The notes under the pieces were generated by a model that saw only the letters and a list, made by a program, of their open reading frames with translations, was not told the DNA's origin and made no database searches. The translations under genes and the position numbers were made by a program. A DNA stretch of 64,000 nucleotides from [Eubacterium] saphenum (GTDB taxonomy: Bacteria > Bacillota > Clostridia > Peptostreptococcales > Anaerovoracaceae), in NCBI GenBank assembly GCA_004555725.1, contig SFHC01000009.1, forward strand, positions 18,231-82,230, in the 5' to 3' direction. Within the stretch, counting starts at the first letter, position 1; every line of letters starts with the position of its first letter. Positions 8,984 through 17,806 of the stretch are shown piece by piece.

Positions 8984-10753
8984 ATGAATCAAGTGAAACA
9001 GACGCTGAAGGAAGGCGCGCTCCTGTTTGACGGCGGCATGGGAACCTATATCGCTTCAAAAGAGCATACGTCCGGACAGGGATGCGAACTAGCATCCATA
9101 GACAAGCCGGTTCTGGTTTCTGCCATACACAGGGAATATCTGGATGCCGGCGCCGGGGCGATAAAAACCAATACATTTGCCGCAAACCGCACGATCTATG
9201 AAGAGGAGCAGTGCCGGAAAATCCTGCACGCATCCTGGACTCTGGCGGAAAAGGCCGCGGAGCCGTTTCAGGCAGCGGTATTTGCAGATCTGGGACCAGT
9301 GACCGGACTCCCAGAAGACCAGACTGCCGAAGAGTACATCTGGGTATGCCGCCAGTTTATCGATATGGGCGTGGAAAATTTTTTGTTTGAGACCCTTCCG
9401 TCCATGGACGGTGTGAAAGAAGCCGCAGAATACATCCGCAGCCGGGTGGAAGATCCGTTTATTATCATTTCCTTTGCGGTTCTGCCGGAAGGATATACGA
9501 GAGACGGGCAGTTCGGAAGCGATCTGATTCAGGCGGCGCAGGAGTCGGGTGTATTTGACGCGGTTGGCATGAACTGCGCCGTCGGTGTGCGCCAGATGAC
9601 CCGTCTGCTTGAGGGAATGTCTCTTCCGGATCAGCCCCAGGTCATGTCGATTATGCCGAACGCAGGTTATCCGACGGTCATTGACAACCGGACTTTCTAT
9701 GACAGCGATCCGGTGTACTTCGGCGACGGCATGGCGCAGCTCGCCGCGGACGGTGTCCGGATTCTGGGAGGATGCTGCGGAACAACTCCGCGCCATATCG
9801 AGGCAGTCAGGCGTGCGTTGAATGAGGGTGGTTTTGTCCCTCAGCAGAATAAGAAAAAGACAGAAAAAGCCGTCCGAAGAGATCCGGACGACAGCTTGTT
9901 CTGGAAAAAACTCAGACAGGGAGAAAAAGTCATTGCTGTCGAGCTGGATCCGCCGGCGGACACCAATCTGCTGAAATACATGGCCGGAGCCGCTCAGCTT
10001 GGAGTGGCCGGAACCGATATTGTGACCATTGCAGACTGCCCGGTTGCCCGCGCGAGAATGGACTCTTCTCTTCTTGCCTGCAAAATCCGCTCTGATCTGG
10101 GAATGGAAGCGCTTCCGCACATGACCTGCCGCGACCGCAATCTGAACGCGACCAAGGGACTTCTGCTCGGACTCAGCGCCGTCGGTGTGCGGAATGTGCT
10201 GGTGATTACCGGCGATCCGATCCCGACCGCAGAACGAGATGAAGTCAAGAGTGTGTTCCAGTTCAACTCCAGAAAGATGGCATCGTTCATCCGCGGACTG
10301 GAAAAGAATGAACTGCCCGTGCCATTCCATGTGTTTGGTGCGCTGAATCTGAACGCGCGTAATTTCAGTGTGGAGTTAAACCGCGCAAAAGAAAAGACGG
10401 AGCGGGGGATGATCGGGTTTCTGACACAGCCGGTGCTGAGCAGCGCCGCTCTGGAAAATTTGAAAACCGCCAGACGTGAACTGAAAGGTGCGTATATTCT
10501 CGGCGGCATCATCCCAGTGGTCAGCGAACGGAATGCCCGGTTCATGGAAGCAGAAATCAGCGGAATCCATGTAGCGCAGGAGATTATCGAGCAGTATCAC
10601 GGACTGTCCAAGGCAGAAGCCGAGGATCTGGCCGTTTCGATCTCCGTGAGGATTGCAGAAGACATCGCGCCGTATACAGACGGATATTATCTGATCACTC
10701 CGTTCGGCCGAGTAGGTCTGATGAAGCGGATCATTGAACAGATCCGTAAATAG
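8984..10753 (+). CDS. Bifunctional homocysteine S-methyltransferase / 5,10-methylenetetrahydrofolate reductase
   Basis: 589 residues in two domains. Residues 1-285 are a homocysteine methyltransferase barrel (LLFDGGMGTYI, MNCAVG, GGCCGTTPRHIEA). Residues about 300-589 are MTHFR (AVELDPPADTN, TCRDRNLNATKGLLLGLSAVG, VLVITGDP, and the C-terminal GGIIPVVSERNARFM). The layout matches Bacillus YitJ-type fusions. It should reduce CH2-THF to CH3-THF and may also methylate homocysteine, possibly from S-methylmethionine. It follows metH by 30 bp with an AGGAGGG ribosome site and completes a methionine-regeneration operon. Confidence 0.93.
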   Translation: MNQVKQTLKEGALLFDGGMGTYIASKEHTSGQGCELASIDKPVLVSAIHREYLDAGAGAIKTNTFAANRTIYEEEQCRKILHASWTLAEKAAEPFQAAVFADLGPVTGLPEDQTAEEYIWVCRQFIDMGVENFLFETLPSMDGVKEAAEYIRSRVEDPFIIISFAVLPEGYTRDGQFGSDLIQAAQESGVFDAVGMNCAVGVRQMTRLLEGMSLPDQPQVMSIMPNAGYPTVIDNRTFYDSDPVYFGDGMAQLAADGVRILGGCCGTTPRHIEAVRRALNEGGFVPQQNKKKTEKAVRRDPDDSLFWKKLRQGEKVIAVELDPPADTNLLKYMAGAAQLGVAGTDIVTIADCPVARARMDSSLLACKIRSDLGMEALPHMTCRDRNLNATKGLLLGLSAVGVRNVLVITGDPIPTAERDEVKSVFQFNSRKMASFIRGLEKNELPVPFHVFGALNLNARNFSVELNRAKEKTERGMIGFLTQPVLSSAALENLKTARRELKGAYILGGIIPVVSERNARFMEAEISGIHVAQEIIEQYHGLSKAEAEDLAVSISVRIAEDIAPYTDGYYLITPFGRVGLMKRIIEQIRK

Positions 10754-10806
10754 TGCCGATGTCTGTACATCCACCTCCATTGGGTTTGCTGCGGAGCTGT
10801 TTGCAG

Positions 10807-10849
10807 ACAAAATAAAACCGACGCAAGAGCATATCTGGCTCTTCGTCGG
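10807..10849 (-). terminator. Rho-independent terminator of the CarD-like gene
   Basis: Read on the minus strand, CCGACGAAGAGC pairs with GCTCTTGCGTCGG (one bulged base), followed by TTTTATTTTG. On the plus strand no T-run follows, so it mainly serves the minus-strand gene. Confidence 0.8.
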
Positions 10850-10948
10850 CGGAGCAGCGCGTTCTGCCGGCTGCCCGGATGAATATCAGGGCAGCCAGGC
10901 AGATCATCGGTATGATCGTGCCTGTAAAGCGGTAATGGTTTCCTGTTG

Positions 10949-11479
10949 TTATTTTTCTGTCTTGTCTGCGTCCGTCTTCTGATCCAGACGTTCCTCAATA
11001 TAGTTCAGAATGTCTTCTCTCGGAATGTCGAGTGCTGCGGCAAGTTCGCCGTACAGAAGATCTTCCGCTCGTTTCATAAATTTCTTGTCGATCTGTCCGA
11101 GGTGACGGTTCTGTTTATGAGCGGCATCCATCTTCTGGTGGATTGACTTGGCCAGCCGGACCAGATCTACGGTCTTATGCGTATCGATTACAGACTGGTA
11201 GTGCTTGGTCAGCTGCTGTGTGCTGCTGCTCTTATAGATTTCAGTATGTACTTCCGGAATAATGGAAATCAGATCATCTGCTTCCTGGGCGGAGATTACC
11301 GGCCTGGTAAAGACCTTCTCGTTGTCTACCGGCGCATAAATCGTTCCGCTCTGATATAGAGGCTGCAGAATATAGTAATCCTGGTCCACGGTTTCGCCGC
11401 CAAAATTAGGTCTGGTGATCTCCTTCACTTCGCAGACTCCTGTTCCTCCGTACATGATCAGGTCGCCTACATTATACAT
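10949..11479 (-). CDS. CarD-family / TRCF-domain transcriptional regulator
   Basis: 176 residues. The N-terminal ~60 residues form the CarD/TRCF RNA polymerase-interacting fold (YNVGDLIMYGGTGVCEVKEI; YYILQPLYQSGTIYAPVDN). The rest is helical, as in CarD C-terminal DNA-binding domains. Family members bind the RNA polymerase beta subunit and stabilise open complexes at housekeeping or rRNA promoters. The gene stands alone on the minus strand, with its own terminator and an extended -10 (TGGTATACT on the minus strand near 11550). It is divergent from prmA. Confidence 0.88.
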   Translation of the reverse strand: MYNVGDLIMYGGTGVCEVKEITRPNFGGETVDQDYYILQPLYQSGTIYAPVDNEKVFTRPVISAQEADDLISIIPEVHTEIYKSSSTQQLTKHYQSVIDTHKTVDLVRLAKSIHQKMDAAHKQNRHLGQIDKKFMKRAEDLLYGELAAALDIPREDILNYIEERLDQKTDADKTEK

Positions 11480-11668
11480 CCAACGAACATCTCCTTTCTG
11501 TCTTGTGTTCTTGCAATTTCAATAGGTTTCTTTTCTATACATAAAAAGTATACCATAAATTTACAATTTTTGGAAGGGTGCATCTGAAAAAGTACTATAC
11601 AAATATTATCTGCAGTGGTAAAATAACATGTTTACAGTGATAGCATGGATGCGAAGCAGGAAAAAAAT

Positions 11669-11718
11669 CGGCTGAAAGCCGGTCTGGAAAGGAAAGCGAA
11701 TAAGGACGTCAGACCGGC
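11669..11718 (+). promoter_or_regulatory. Leader hairpins upstream of prmA
   Basis: GCCGGTCTG at 11678-11686 pairs with CAGACCGGC at 11710-11718. The left arm overlaps a smaller hairpin CGGCT-GAA-AGCCG at 11669-11681, so the two folds exclude each other. The element ends just before the AGAAAGG ribosome site of prmA. Confidence 0.35.
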
Positions 11719-11732
11719 AGAAAGGAACGTAC

Positions 11733-12704
11733 ATGAGATATATTGAGATCAGCTGTGAGACATCAGAAACTGGAATTGAACTGATTACTGCGGCTCTGGA
11801 CGCGGCAGGAATCTATGATACAGAGATCAGCGACCCGCGTGATGTTGAAGAAATAATGCACAAGAAAGAATCTTATGAATGGGATTATATTGAAGACAGC
11901 GTTGTGCATAAAATGGAAGAGGCACCACGCGTATCTTCTTATTTTCCTGACGACAGTGAGGGCCGGAAGCAGGCAGAAATCATGAAAAAAACGCTGGAAA
12001 GCGTTTCTCAGAATGTCCGCGATGGTCTGTACGGTCCGGACGCAGATCTCGGATCGATGCGCGTGACGGAGCAGATCAGGGACGACGCAGACTGGAAGGA
12101 TAAGTGGAAAGCCTATTTCAAGCCGTTCCACGTCAGCAAGCACCTGGTTGTCTGCCCGAGCTGGGAGCAGTATGACCCGCAGGAAGAAGAAAAGATCATT
12201 TCCATTGATCCGGGCATGGCATTTGGAACTGGTACACATGAAACGACATCCATGTGTATGAATCTGCTGGAAAAGTACATGCAGAAGGGCGACCGCGTGC
12301 TGGATGCCGGAACAGGATCTGGAATCCTGGCGATTGCCGCTTCTCTTCTGGGTGCAGGAGAGGTGCTCGGAGTTGATGTAGACCGGGATGCCGTACGCAC
12401 TGCGCAGGAGAACATTCAGAAGAACAACTGTCAGGAAACAGCAAGAGCTGAATACGGCGACCTGACACAGGGTGTAGATTACGAGGCTGATCTGATTGTC
12501 GGCAACCTGATGGCAGAACTGATCTGCATGCTGATGCCGGGAATCGCGCAGCATCTCCATAGTGGCGGCGTGTTTATCGCGTCCGGAATTCTGACCGAGA
12601 AAGAAGAAATGGTGAAAGATGCCGCGGAGAAAGCCGGATTAACACTGGAAGAGCTGACGGAAAAAGGCGAGTGGTGCGCCATCGTCTTCCGGAAGCAGAA
12701 CTAG
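11733..12704 (+). CDS. prmA: Ribosomal protein L11 methyltransferase
   Basis: 323 residues. The N-terminal substrate-recognition domain begins RYIEISCETSETGIELI. The class I methyltransferase domain has DPGMAFGTGTHETT, then the S-adenosylmethionine motif VLDAGTGSGILAIAAS around residue 190, and the GNLMAEL catalytic-region block near 255. It trimethylates L11 of the 50S subunit in the cytoplasm. mtaB begins about 20 bp downstream, and the prmA-mtaB pair is common in Clostridia. Confidence 0.95.
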   Translation: MRYIEISCETSETGIELITAALDAAGIYDTEISDPRDVEEIMHKKESYEWDYIEDSVVHKMEEAPRVSSYFPDDSEGRKQAEIMKKTLESVSQNVRDGLYGPDADLGSMRVTEQIRDDADWKDKWKAYFKPFHVSKHLVVCPSWEQYDPQEEEKIISIDPGMAFGTGTHETTSMCMNLLEKYMQKGDRVLDAGTGSGILAIAASLLGAGEVLGVDVDRDAVRTAQENIQKNNCQETARAEYGDLTQGVDYEADLIVGNLMAELICMLMPGIAQHLHSGGVFIASGILTEKEEMVKDAAEKAGLTLEELTEKGEWCAIVFRKQN

Positions 12705-12726
12705 AAGAACACAGATGGGAGAGGGA

Positions 12727-14148
12727 ATGAAAGCAGCGTTTCACACATTAGGATGTAAAGTCAATCAGTATGAAACCGAATCGATGAAAGAACAGTTTGC
12801 GGCAGCCGGATTTACAATTGTCGATGAAGAGGAAGCTGCGGATGTGTATGTTGTAAATACCTGTACGGTCACCAACCTTGCAGATCGGAAATCCAGGCAG
12901 TTTATCCGCAGGTGCCGGAAAATCAATCCAGATGCGGTAGTCGCGGTCACGGGATGCTACGCGCAGATTAAGCCTGATGAGGTTGCGGAGATCGAGGGCG
13001 TTCAGATCGTCGCGGGAACGGATGAGAAGCACGCGGTTCTTCCCCTTGTGCAGGAATATTTTGCCGAAAGGGACAAGGAAAACAGCAGGGATGCCATTCT
13101 GTCTGCAGTCAAAGACTATGAGGAACTGAATACTTATGAGGAGCTGGGTGAAATCACCGGCATGGAAGGCCGCACACGCGCGTTCATAAAGATTCAGGAA
13201 GGCTGCGCGCATTTCTGCACGTACTGCATCATTCCGTATGCGAGAGGCACGATCCGAAGCCGCCGGAAAGAGGAGATCAAAGAAGAAGTCCGCCGGCTGG
13301 TCGGAAAAGGGTATAAGGAAATCGTGCTGACCGGCATCAACACAGCATATTACGGACGCGACCTGGGATATGACGGGGCAGCAGAGCTGATCGGCGAACT
13401 GAACAGTATTCCGGGAGAATTCCGCATCCGGCTGAGTTCACTGGAGCCGACGGTGATTGACGCGGAGTATGTCAAAAAACTGTTCCCGTATGAGAAACTC
13501 TGCCATCATCTGCACCTTGCGCTGCAGAGCGGATCTGACCGCGTGCTGGAATCGATGAACCGGGGATATACGAGAGAGGAATTTTTTGCGATTGCGGAGG
13601 AGCTGAGAGCATTTGATCCGCACTACGGTCTGTCGACAGATATTATTGTGGGCTTCCCGGGAGAAACGGAAGATGATTTTGCGGAAAGTGCGGACATTAC
13701 AGAGCGCCTGTCGTTCTGCAAGACACACGTGTTTAAATATTCCAGGAGATCCGGGACACCGGCAGCTGAACGGAGTGATCAGATTGACGGAAATGTCAAG
13801 GCGGATCGGAGCCGGAGACTGATTCAGACGGCTGAAGAGGCTGCGGAGGCGTTTTTCCGTTCCTGTGAAGGAGATGAACGCATCGTTCTGGTGGAAGAGT
13901 TTGCGCAGGATCCGATCACCGGGGAGTCGCAGGGAATGGAGAATGAGCATGCTGAAGAAAGCGCCGGCGCAGGGTTTGCGCTGGATGCAGCGTCTTCCGG
14001 CGCGCAGTGGGTGACCGGGTACACAGATAATTATATCCGGACCTATTTCCGCGGCGATCCGTCCATGTTCAATCAGTTCGTGCGCGTCCGCCTGGTTCGT
14101 CCGTTTAAGGACGGCATGCTGGCAGAGGCACTGCCTTCTGACAAATAG
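12727..14148 (+). CDS. mtaB: tRNA (N6-threonylcarbamoyl-A37-C2)-methylthiotransferase
   Basis: 473 residues of the MiaB/MtaB radical SAM family. The N-terminal UPF0004 domain (FHTLGCKVNQYETE, NTCTVTNLADRKS) binds the second 4Fe-4S cluster. The radical SAM motif is CAHFCTYC around residue 165. The C-terminal TRAM-like region is present but carries an acidic and Gly/Ala-rich insertion around residues 400-430. It methylthiolates t6A37 in ANN-decoding tRNAs. The ATG at 12727 follows GGGAGAGGGA; the upstream ATG at 12715 overlaps that site. Confidence 0.93.
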   Translation: MKAAFHTLGCKVNQYETESMKEQFAAAGFTIVDEEEAADVYVVNTCTVTNLADRKSRQFIRRCRKINPDAVVAVTGCYAQIKPDEVAEIEGVQIVAGTDEKHAVLPLVQEYFAERDKENSRDAILSAVKDYEELNTYEELGEITGMEGRTRAFIKIQEGCAHFCTYCIIPYARGTIRSRRKEEIKEEVRRLVGKGYKEIVLTGINTAYYGRDLGYDGAAELIGELNSIPGEFRIRLSSLEPTVIDAEYVKKLFPYEKLCHHLHLALQSGSDRVLESMNRGYTREEFFAIAEELRAFDPHYGLSTDIIVGFPGETEDDFAESADITERLSFCKTHVFKYSRRSGTPAAERSDQIDGNVKADRSRRLIQTAEEAAEAFFRSCEGDERIVLVEEFAQDPITGESQGMENEHAEESAGAGFALDAASSGAQWVTGYTDNYIRTYFRGDPSMFNQFVRVRLVRPFKDGMLAEALPSDK

Positions 14149-14178
14149 AACAGAACAAGGCTTGAAGTATAATAAAAA

Positions 14179-14228
14179 CCCGGCCGGACAGGAAATCGGA
14201 TGTTCCTGTCTGAGCCGGGCGATTTGTT
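14179..14228. terminator. Bidirectional terminator between mtaB and the HIT gene
   Basis: CCCGGC plus CGGACAGGAA pairs with TTCCTGTCTG plus GCCGGG (14179-14219). It is flanked by AATAAAAA on the left and a T-rich tract on the right, so it can act on both convergent genes. Confidence 0.85.
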
Positions 14229-14231
14229 TCT

Positions 14232-14573
14232 TTAGCCTGGAGGCCATGTGAACTTGCGCTTTCCGAGAATGTGCAGGTGCAGGTGTTTGACCGTCTGCTG
14301 CGCGTCGTCGCCGTTATTGCTGACTACGCGGTAGCCGTCGGTGATGCCCATCAGTTTCACGATGTCCTTGACTTTGCACATCATATAGCCGAGCAGCTCC
14401 TGGTCCTCGTCCGTGGTGTCGTCCAGAGAAGCGATGTGCTTCTTAGGAATCATCAGAACGTGTACCGGAGCCTGCGGCTGGATGTCCTTATAAACACAGA
14501 TCTTGTCGTCCTCGTAGACGATTTCGGACGGGATCTCGTGGTTTGCGATGCCGCAGAATAAACAATCTGACAT
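14232..14573 (-). CDS. HIT family protein (HinT-like purine nucleoside phosphoramidase)
   Basis: 113 residues. The C-terminal histidine triad is HLHLHIL, where the central His is the nucleophile in HinT hydrolases. The N-terminus CLFCGIANHEIPSEIVYEDD is typical, with a Cys pair as in many Firmicute HIT proteins. Such enzymes hydrolyse AMP-linked phosphoramidates in the cytoplasm, including lysyl-AMP leaving LysRS. It is convergent with mtaB across a shared terminator and divergent from rpsU. Confidence 0.93.
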   Translation of the reverse strand: MSDCLFCGIANHEIPSEIVYEDDKICVYKDIQPQAPVHVLMIPKKHIASLDDTTDEDQELLGYMMCKVKDIVKLMGITDGYRVVSNNGDDAQQTVKHLHLHILGKRKFTWPPG

Positions 14574-14719
14574 AGGTTCAGCTCCTTTCTTCTGCCTGCA
14601 TGATTCGGCAGATAATTATATAAATTCATTATAGCATCGATTGCGGCAATGCGCTGTATTTTTATTGGTGTCAGAGGAGGACGCTCTGATGTATACCCGT
14701 TTGAAGAGACAAAAAATGC

Positions 14720-14748
14720 TTGTAAAGGAGTCACCGGGATAGTATACT
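14720..14748 (+). promoter_or_regulatory. Sigma-A-type promoter of rpsU-yqeY
   Basis: A -35 TTGTAA at 14720-14725 and a -10 TATACT at 14743-14748 are separated by 17 bp. It lies about 65 bp upstream of the rpsU start. Confidence 0.75.
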
Positions 14749-14813
14749 AATATAGTGTTATTGCAAGTGCTGTTCACTGCTGTAATAATAAATGGGCGGG
14801 AGGTGAATCGAGG

Positions 14814-14993
14814 ATGGCACAGGTATTCGTAAGAGAAAATGAAAGCTTGGAGAGCGCTCTGAAGAGATTCAAGAGATCATGCGCAAGAGACGGCGTCATG
14901 GCTGAGGTCAGAAAGAGAGAGCACTACGAGAAGCCGAGCGTAAAGAGAAAGAAGAAGTCTGAAGCTGCAAGAAAAAAGGCTAGAAAGTATTAG
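14814..14993 (+). CDS. rpsU: 30S ribosomal protein S21
   Basis: 59 residues, very basic, starting MAQVFVRENESLESALKRFK and ending in a Lys/Arg-rich tail (VKRKKKSEAARKKARKY). This is a full-length match to S21, which acts on the 30S platform near the Shine-Dalgarno helix. The start ATG follows GGGAGGTGA. The standard Firmicute neighbour yqeY lies 38 bp downstream. Confidence 0.97.
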   Translation: MAQVFVRENESLESALKRFKRSCARDGVMAEVRKREHYEKPSVKRKKKSEAARKKARKY

Positions 14994-15031
14994 TCTTTTA
15001 AGCGCCTGATCAGCTGAATCGAGGTGAGAGA

Positions 15032-15484
15032 ATGGGCTTAAAAGAACAGTTGATGAACGACTTCAAGCAGTCTATGAAGGCACATGATGACGTCGCCAGG
15101 AATACGATCAGTATGGCTAGAGCTGCGATCAAGCAGTATGAGATTGATAATCGAGAAGAACTGGATGATCAAGGCATCGTGCAGATCCTGCAGAAACAGG
15201 TGAAGATGCGTAAAGATGCCCTCGCTGATTTTGAAAAGGCAGGAAGAACAGACCTGAAAGACGCATATAACAAGGAAATCGAGGTTCTTGAGCGATATCT
15301 TCCGAAGATGCTTTCTAAAGATGAGATCCGCGCTGAGATTGAAAAAATCGCTGCTGCGCAGAACATTGAAAGATCGAAGAAGAGCATGGGCAGACTGATG
15401 GGCTGTGCAATGAAGGAACTGAAGGGCCGTGCAGACGGCAATGATGTCCGTGGAGTTGTTACAGAATTTCTTTCTGAAGAGTAA
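15032..15484 (+). CDS. GatB/YqeY domain-containing protein
   Basis: 150 residues, the usual size for YqeY. It begins LKEQLMNDFKQSMKAHD and has ISMARAAIKQYEIDN, VLERYLPKMLS and MGRLMGCAMKELKGRADGNDV, the family's C-terminal block. It resembles the tRNA-binding tail of GatB, but its function is not firmly established. Cotranscribed with rpsU; a terminator follows directly. Confidence 0.92.
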   Translation: MGLKEQLMNDFKQSMKAHDDVARNTISMARAAIKQYEIDNREELDDQGIVQILQKQVKMRKDALADFEKAGRTDLKDAYNKEIEVLERYLPKMLSKDEIRAEIEKIAAAQNIERSKKSMGRLMGCAMKELKGRADGNDVRGVVTEFLSEE

Positions 15485-15492
15485 AATCGAAT

Positions 15493-15527
15493 GACCGAGC
15501 AACGGAAAGCCGCTGCTTGGTCTTTTT
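15493..15527 (+). terminator. Terminator after yqeY
   Basis: GACCGAGCA pairs with TGCTTGGTC (one G-T pair), followed by six T residues. Confidence 0.9.
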
Positions 15528-15714
15528 TCGTTTTTCTGGGAAAATACCGGGGATTGCTGACATAGAAGGGTATTATAGTATAAAATATGAGAAAAGCCGG
15601 AGTCGGCAGACGGTCTGTGAATAACAGCCGGAACAGCTGGAGTTTCCGGGAACCGCGCATGGATCGGATATGCGCGGGAACGACAATCATGAAAGAACAG
15701 GAGAAGACAGGATT

Positions 15715-16818
15715 TTGACCAATTTGACGGAATTTCATCAGCGCATTCTCATGGCAGCGCCGGAGGATGCATCGGGAAGCGCGGCAGAGCCGGACGCAGC
15801 CGCAGAGCAGAAGGACAGAGGAACATCCAGATCGAGTGGATTTACGCGGATCACCGTTCCGGACGGAATGGACAGAGAAGAGCTTTTTGGAAACATGGAC
15901 TATAATATCCATCTGATTCAGGAAGCCGCGTCCGCGCAGATTCTTCAGCGCGGGGACAGTCTTCTTGTCAAAGGCGAGGATCCGGAGAGCACAGAGCTTG
16001 CCAGAGGAATTCTGCTCGAGCTCATGGCGATGATTCAGAGAGGAGAGACACTCGATGCGCAGAAAGTGAATTATGTGATTCAGCTGAAGACGCAGGGTGT
16101 ATCGTATTCCGAGAATAATGTGGCGTCCGACATCATCTGCTTTACGACAAAGGGCAGACCGATCAAGCCGAAGACGATCGGACAGAAACGCTACGTAGAC
16201 AGCATGAAAAAACGTGATGTGACATTTGCCATCGGACCTGCGGGAACAGGAAAGACTTATATTGCCGTCGCCATGGCCTGCACAGCGCTGAAGGCAAAAA
16301 AAGTCCAGAAGATCATCCTGACACGTCCGGCAGTGGAAGCCGGAGAAAATTTAGGATTCCTTCCGGGCGATCTGCAGGAGAAGGTGGATCCGTATCTCCG
16401 TCCGCTGTATGACGCGCTGTATGATGTTCTGGGCAGAGACAAGGCGATTGCCCTGCAGGAAAAGGAGATCATCGAGGTTGTTCCGCTCGCGTATATGAGA
16501 GGAAGAACGCTGGACGACGCGTTCATTATTCTGGACGAGGCGCAGAATACGACCAGAGAACAGATGAAGATGTTCCTGACCCGTATGGGATTCGGCTCCC
16601 GCATGGTCATCACCGGAGATGTCACACAGATCGATCTTCCAAAAGGAAAAAAGAGCGGACTGATCGACGCGGAACATATTCTGAAGGGCGTGAAAGGCAT
16701 TGACTTCTGTTATCTGAAGGACGTCGATGTTGTGCGCCATGAGATGGTCAAACGCATCATTAAAGCCTACGATCAGTATTACCATCGTCATCCGGAAGCA
16801 AAGGAAAACAGCAGATAG
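15715..16818 (+). CDS. PhoH family ATPase
   Basis: About 367 residues. A KH-like N-terminal region precedes the PhoH ATPase domain, which has Walker A GPAGTGKTYIAVA around residue 180 and Walker B FIILDEAQNTT around 280, then GFGSRMVITGDVTQIDLP. PhoH proteins are ATPases linked to RNA metabolism and commonly precede ybeY, as here. I favour the TTG at 15715, with AGGAG 11 bases upstream; an in-frame ATG at 15670 is possible and would add 15 residues. ybeY starts 9 bp downstream. Confidence 0.92.
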   Translation: MTNLTEFHQRILMAAPEDASGSAAEPDAAAEQKDRGTSRSSGFTRITVPDGMDREELFGNMDYNIHLIQEAASAQILQRGDSLLVKGEDPESTELARGILLELMAMIQRGETLDAQKVNYVIQLKTQGVSYSENNVASDIICFTTKGRPIKPKTIGQKRYVDSMKKRDVTFAIGPAGTGKTYIAVAMACTALKAKKVQKIILTRPAVEAGENLGFLPGDLQEKVDPYLRPLYDALYDVLGRDKAIALQEKEIIEVVPLAYMRGRTLDDAFIILDEAQNTTREQMKMFLTRMGFGSRMVITGDVTQIDLPKGKKSGLIDAEHILKGVKGIDFCYLKDVDVVRHEMVKRIIKAYDQYYHRHPEAKENSR

Positions 16819-16827
16819 GGGGAAGAT

Positions 16828-17313
16828 ATGCAGATCTATTTTGATCAGGAGAACGAGGTTTCAGAAGATCTTCTGGATACCATGAAGAAGGCGGCTTCCC
16901 TCTGTGTTGAGAAAGAAGGCCTGGATGAGTCCTGCTGCGAAGTCAGCGTCAGTTTTGTCTCCGGGGATGAGATTCACCGTCTGAACCTTGAATACCGCGG
17001 TGTGGACAGAGTTACGGATGTCTTGTCCTTTCCGCAGTATGAGGGCCCGGAGGATATTGAAGAAACGATCTCCATGATCGGAACCTGTGAAATCGGCGAT
17101 GTGGTGATCTGCAGAGACCGTGCCGCGCAGCAGGCAGAAGAATTCGGGCACAGCTTTGAACGAGAGCTGATCTATCTGTTTGTGCACAGCATTCTGCATC
17201 TGCTCGGGTACGATCATATGCAGGAAGACGAGAAAAAAGTCATGCGCGCAAGGGAAGAGGAGATCATGGATGAACTTGGTATTCCGCGCAGAACCGATCA
17301 GGCGCGGGAGTAA
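16828..17313 (+). CDS. ybeY: Endoribonuclease / rRNA maturation factor YbeY
   Basis: 161 residues. The zinc motif HSILHLLGYDH (H-x3-H-x5-H) is near the C-terminus, with the conserved LNLEYRGVDRVTDVLSFP block in the middle. YbeY acts in 16S rRNA 3'-end maturation and ribosome quality control. It lies in the order phoH-ybeY-cdd-era-recO; family context would allow a diacylglycerol kinase gene between ybeY and cdd, but none is present. Confidence 0.95.
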   Translation: MQIYFDQENEVSEDLLDTMKKAASLCVEKEGLDESCCEVSVSFVSGDEIHRLNLEYRGVDRVTDVLSFPQYEGPEDIEETISMIGTCEIGDVVICRDRAAQQAEEFGHSFERELIYLFVHSILHLLGYDHMQEDEKKVMRAREEEIMDELGIPRRTDQARE

Positions 17314-17372
17314 TCATCCGATCAGAAAACAAGAATAGAAACAAACAGAGTCATGAAGCGGAGGGATGATCA

Positions 17373-17798
17373 TTGAAGCAGACAGCAGGAACAGAACTGA
17401 CGCGGGAGCAGCAGAAAGACCTGTTTCGCAGAGCCATGGATGCCAGCCGGAATGCATACGCGCCGTATTCGCATTTTCATGTCGGCGCGGCGCTTCTGAC
17501 AGAGGACGGAAATGTCTATACTGGCGTCAATGTAGAAAATACGTCATATCCTGCAGGCATCTGCGCGGAGCGTTCTGCGGGCGTTCAGGCGGTGACGGCA
17601 GGTGACCAGGCGTTTGCAGCTCTTGCCGTGGCCTCTCCGGACGGAGAGGCGTCCATGTGCGGGATCTGCCGTCAGTTTTTTAGTGAATTTTCAACAGAGA
17701 TGCAGATCATTTACGGAAGAGATGAAGGGTCGCTGAAAGCAGAACCGCTCTCCGCCTTGCTCCCTTCAGATTTTGTTCTGCCGGAAGAATTAAAGTGA
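17373..17798 (+). CDS. cdd: Cytidine deaminase
   Basis: 141 residues. The zinc site is seen as ICAERSAG (Cys ligand and catalytic Glu) and CGICRQFF (two Cys ligands). The N-terminus AYAPYSHFHVGAALL is characteristic. It deaminates cytidine and deoxycytidine to uridines for salvage. The start is TTG at 17373, about seven bases after GGAGGG. Its last codon is 8 bp from era. Confidence 0.95.
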   Translation: MKQTAGTELTREQQKDLFRRAMDASRNAYAPYSHFHVGAALLTEDGNVYTGVNVENTSYPAGICAERSAGVQAVTAGDQAFAALAVASPDGEASMCGICRQFFSEFSTEMQIIYGRDEGSLKAEPLSALLPSDFVLPEELK

Positions 17799-17806
17799 GG
17801 TAAAAA

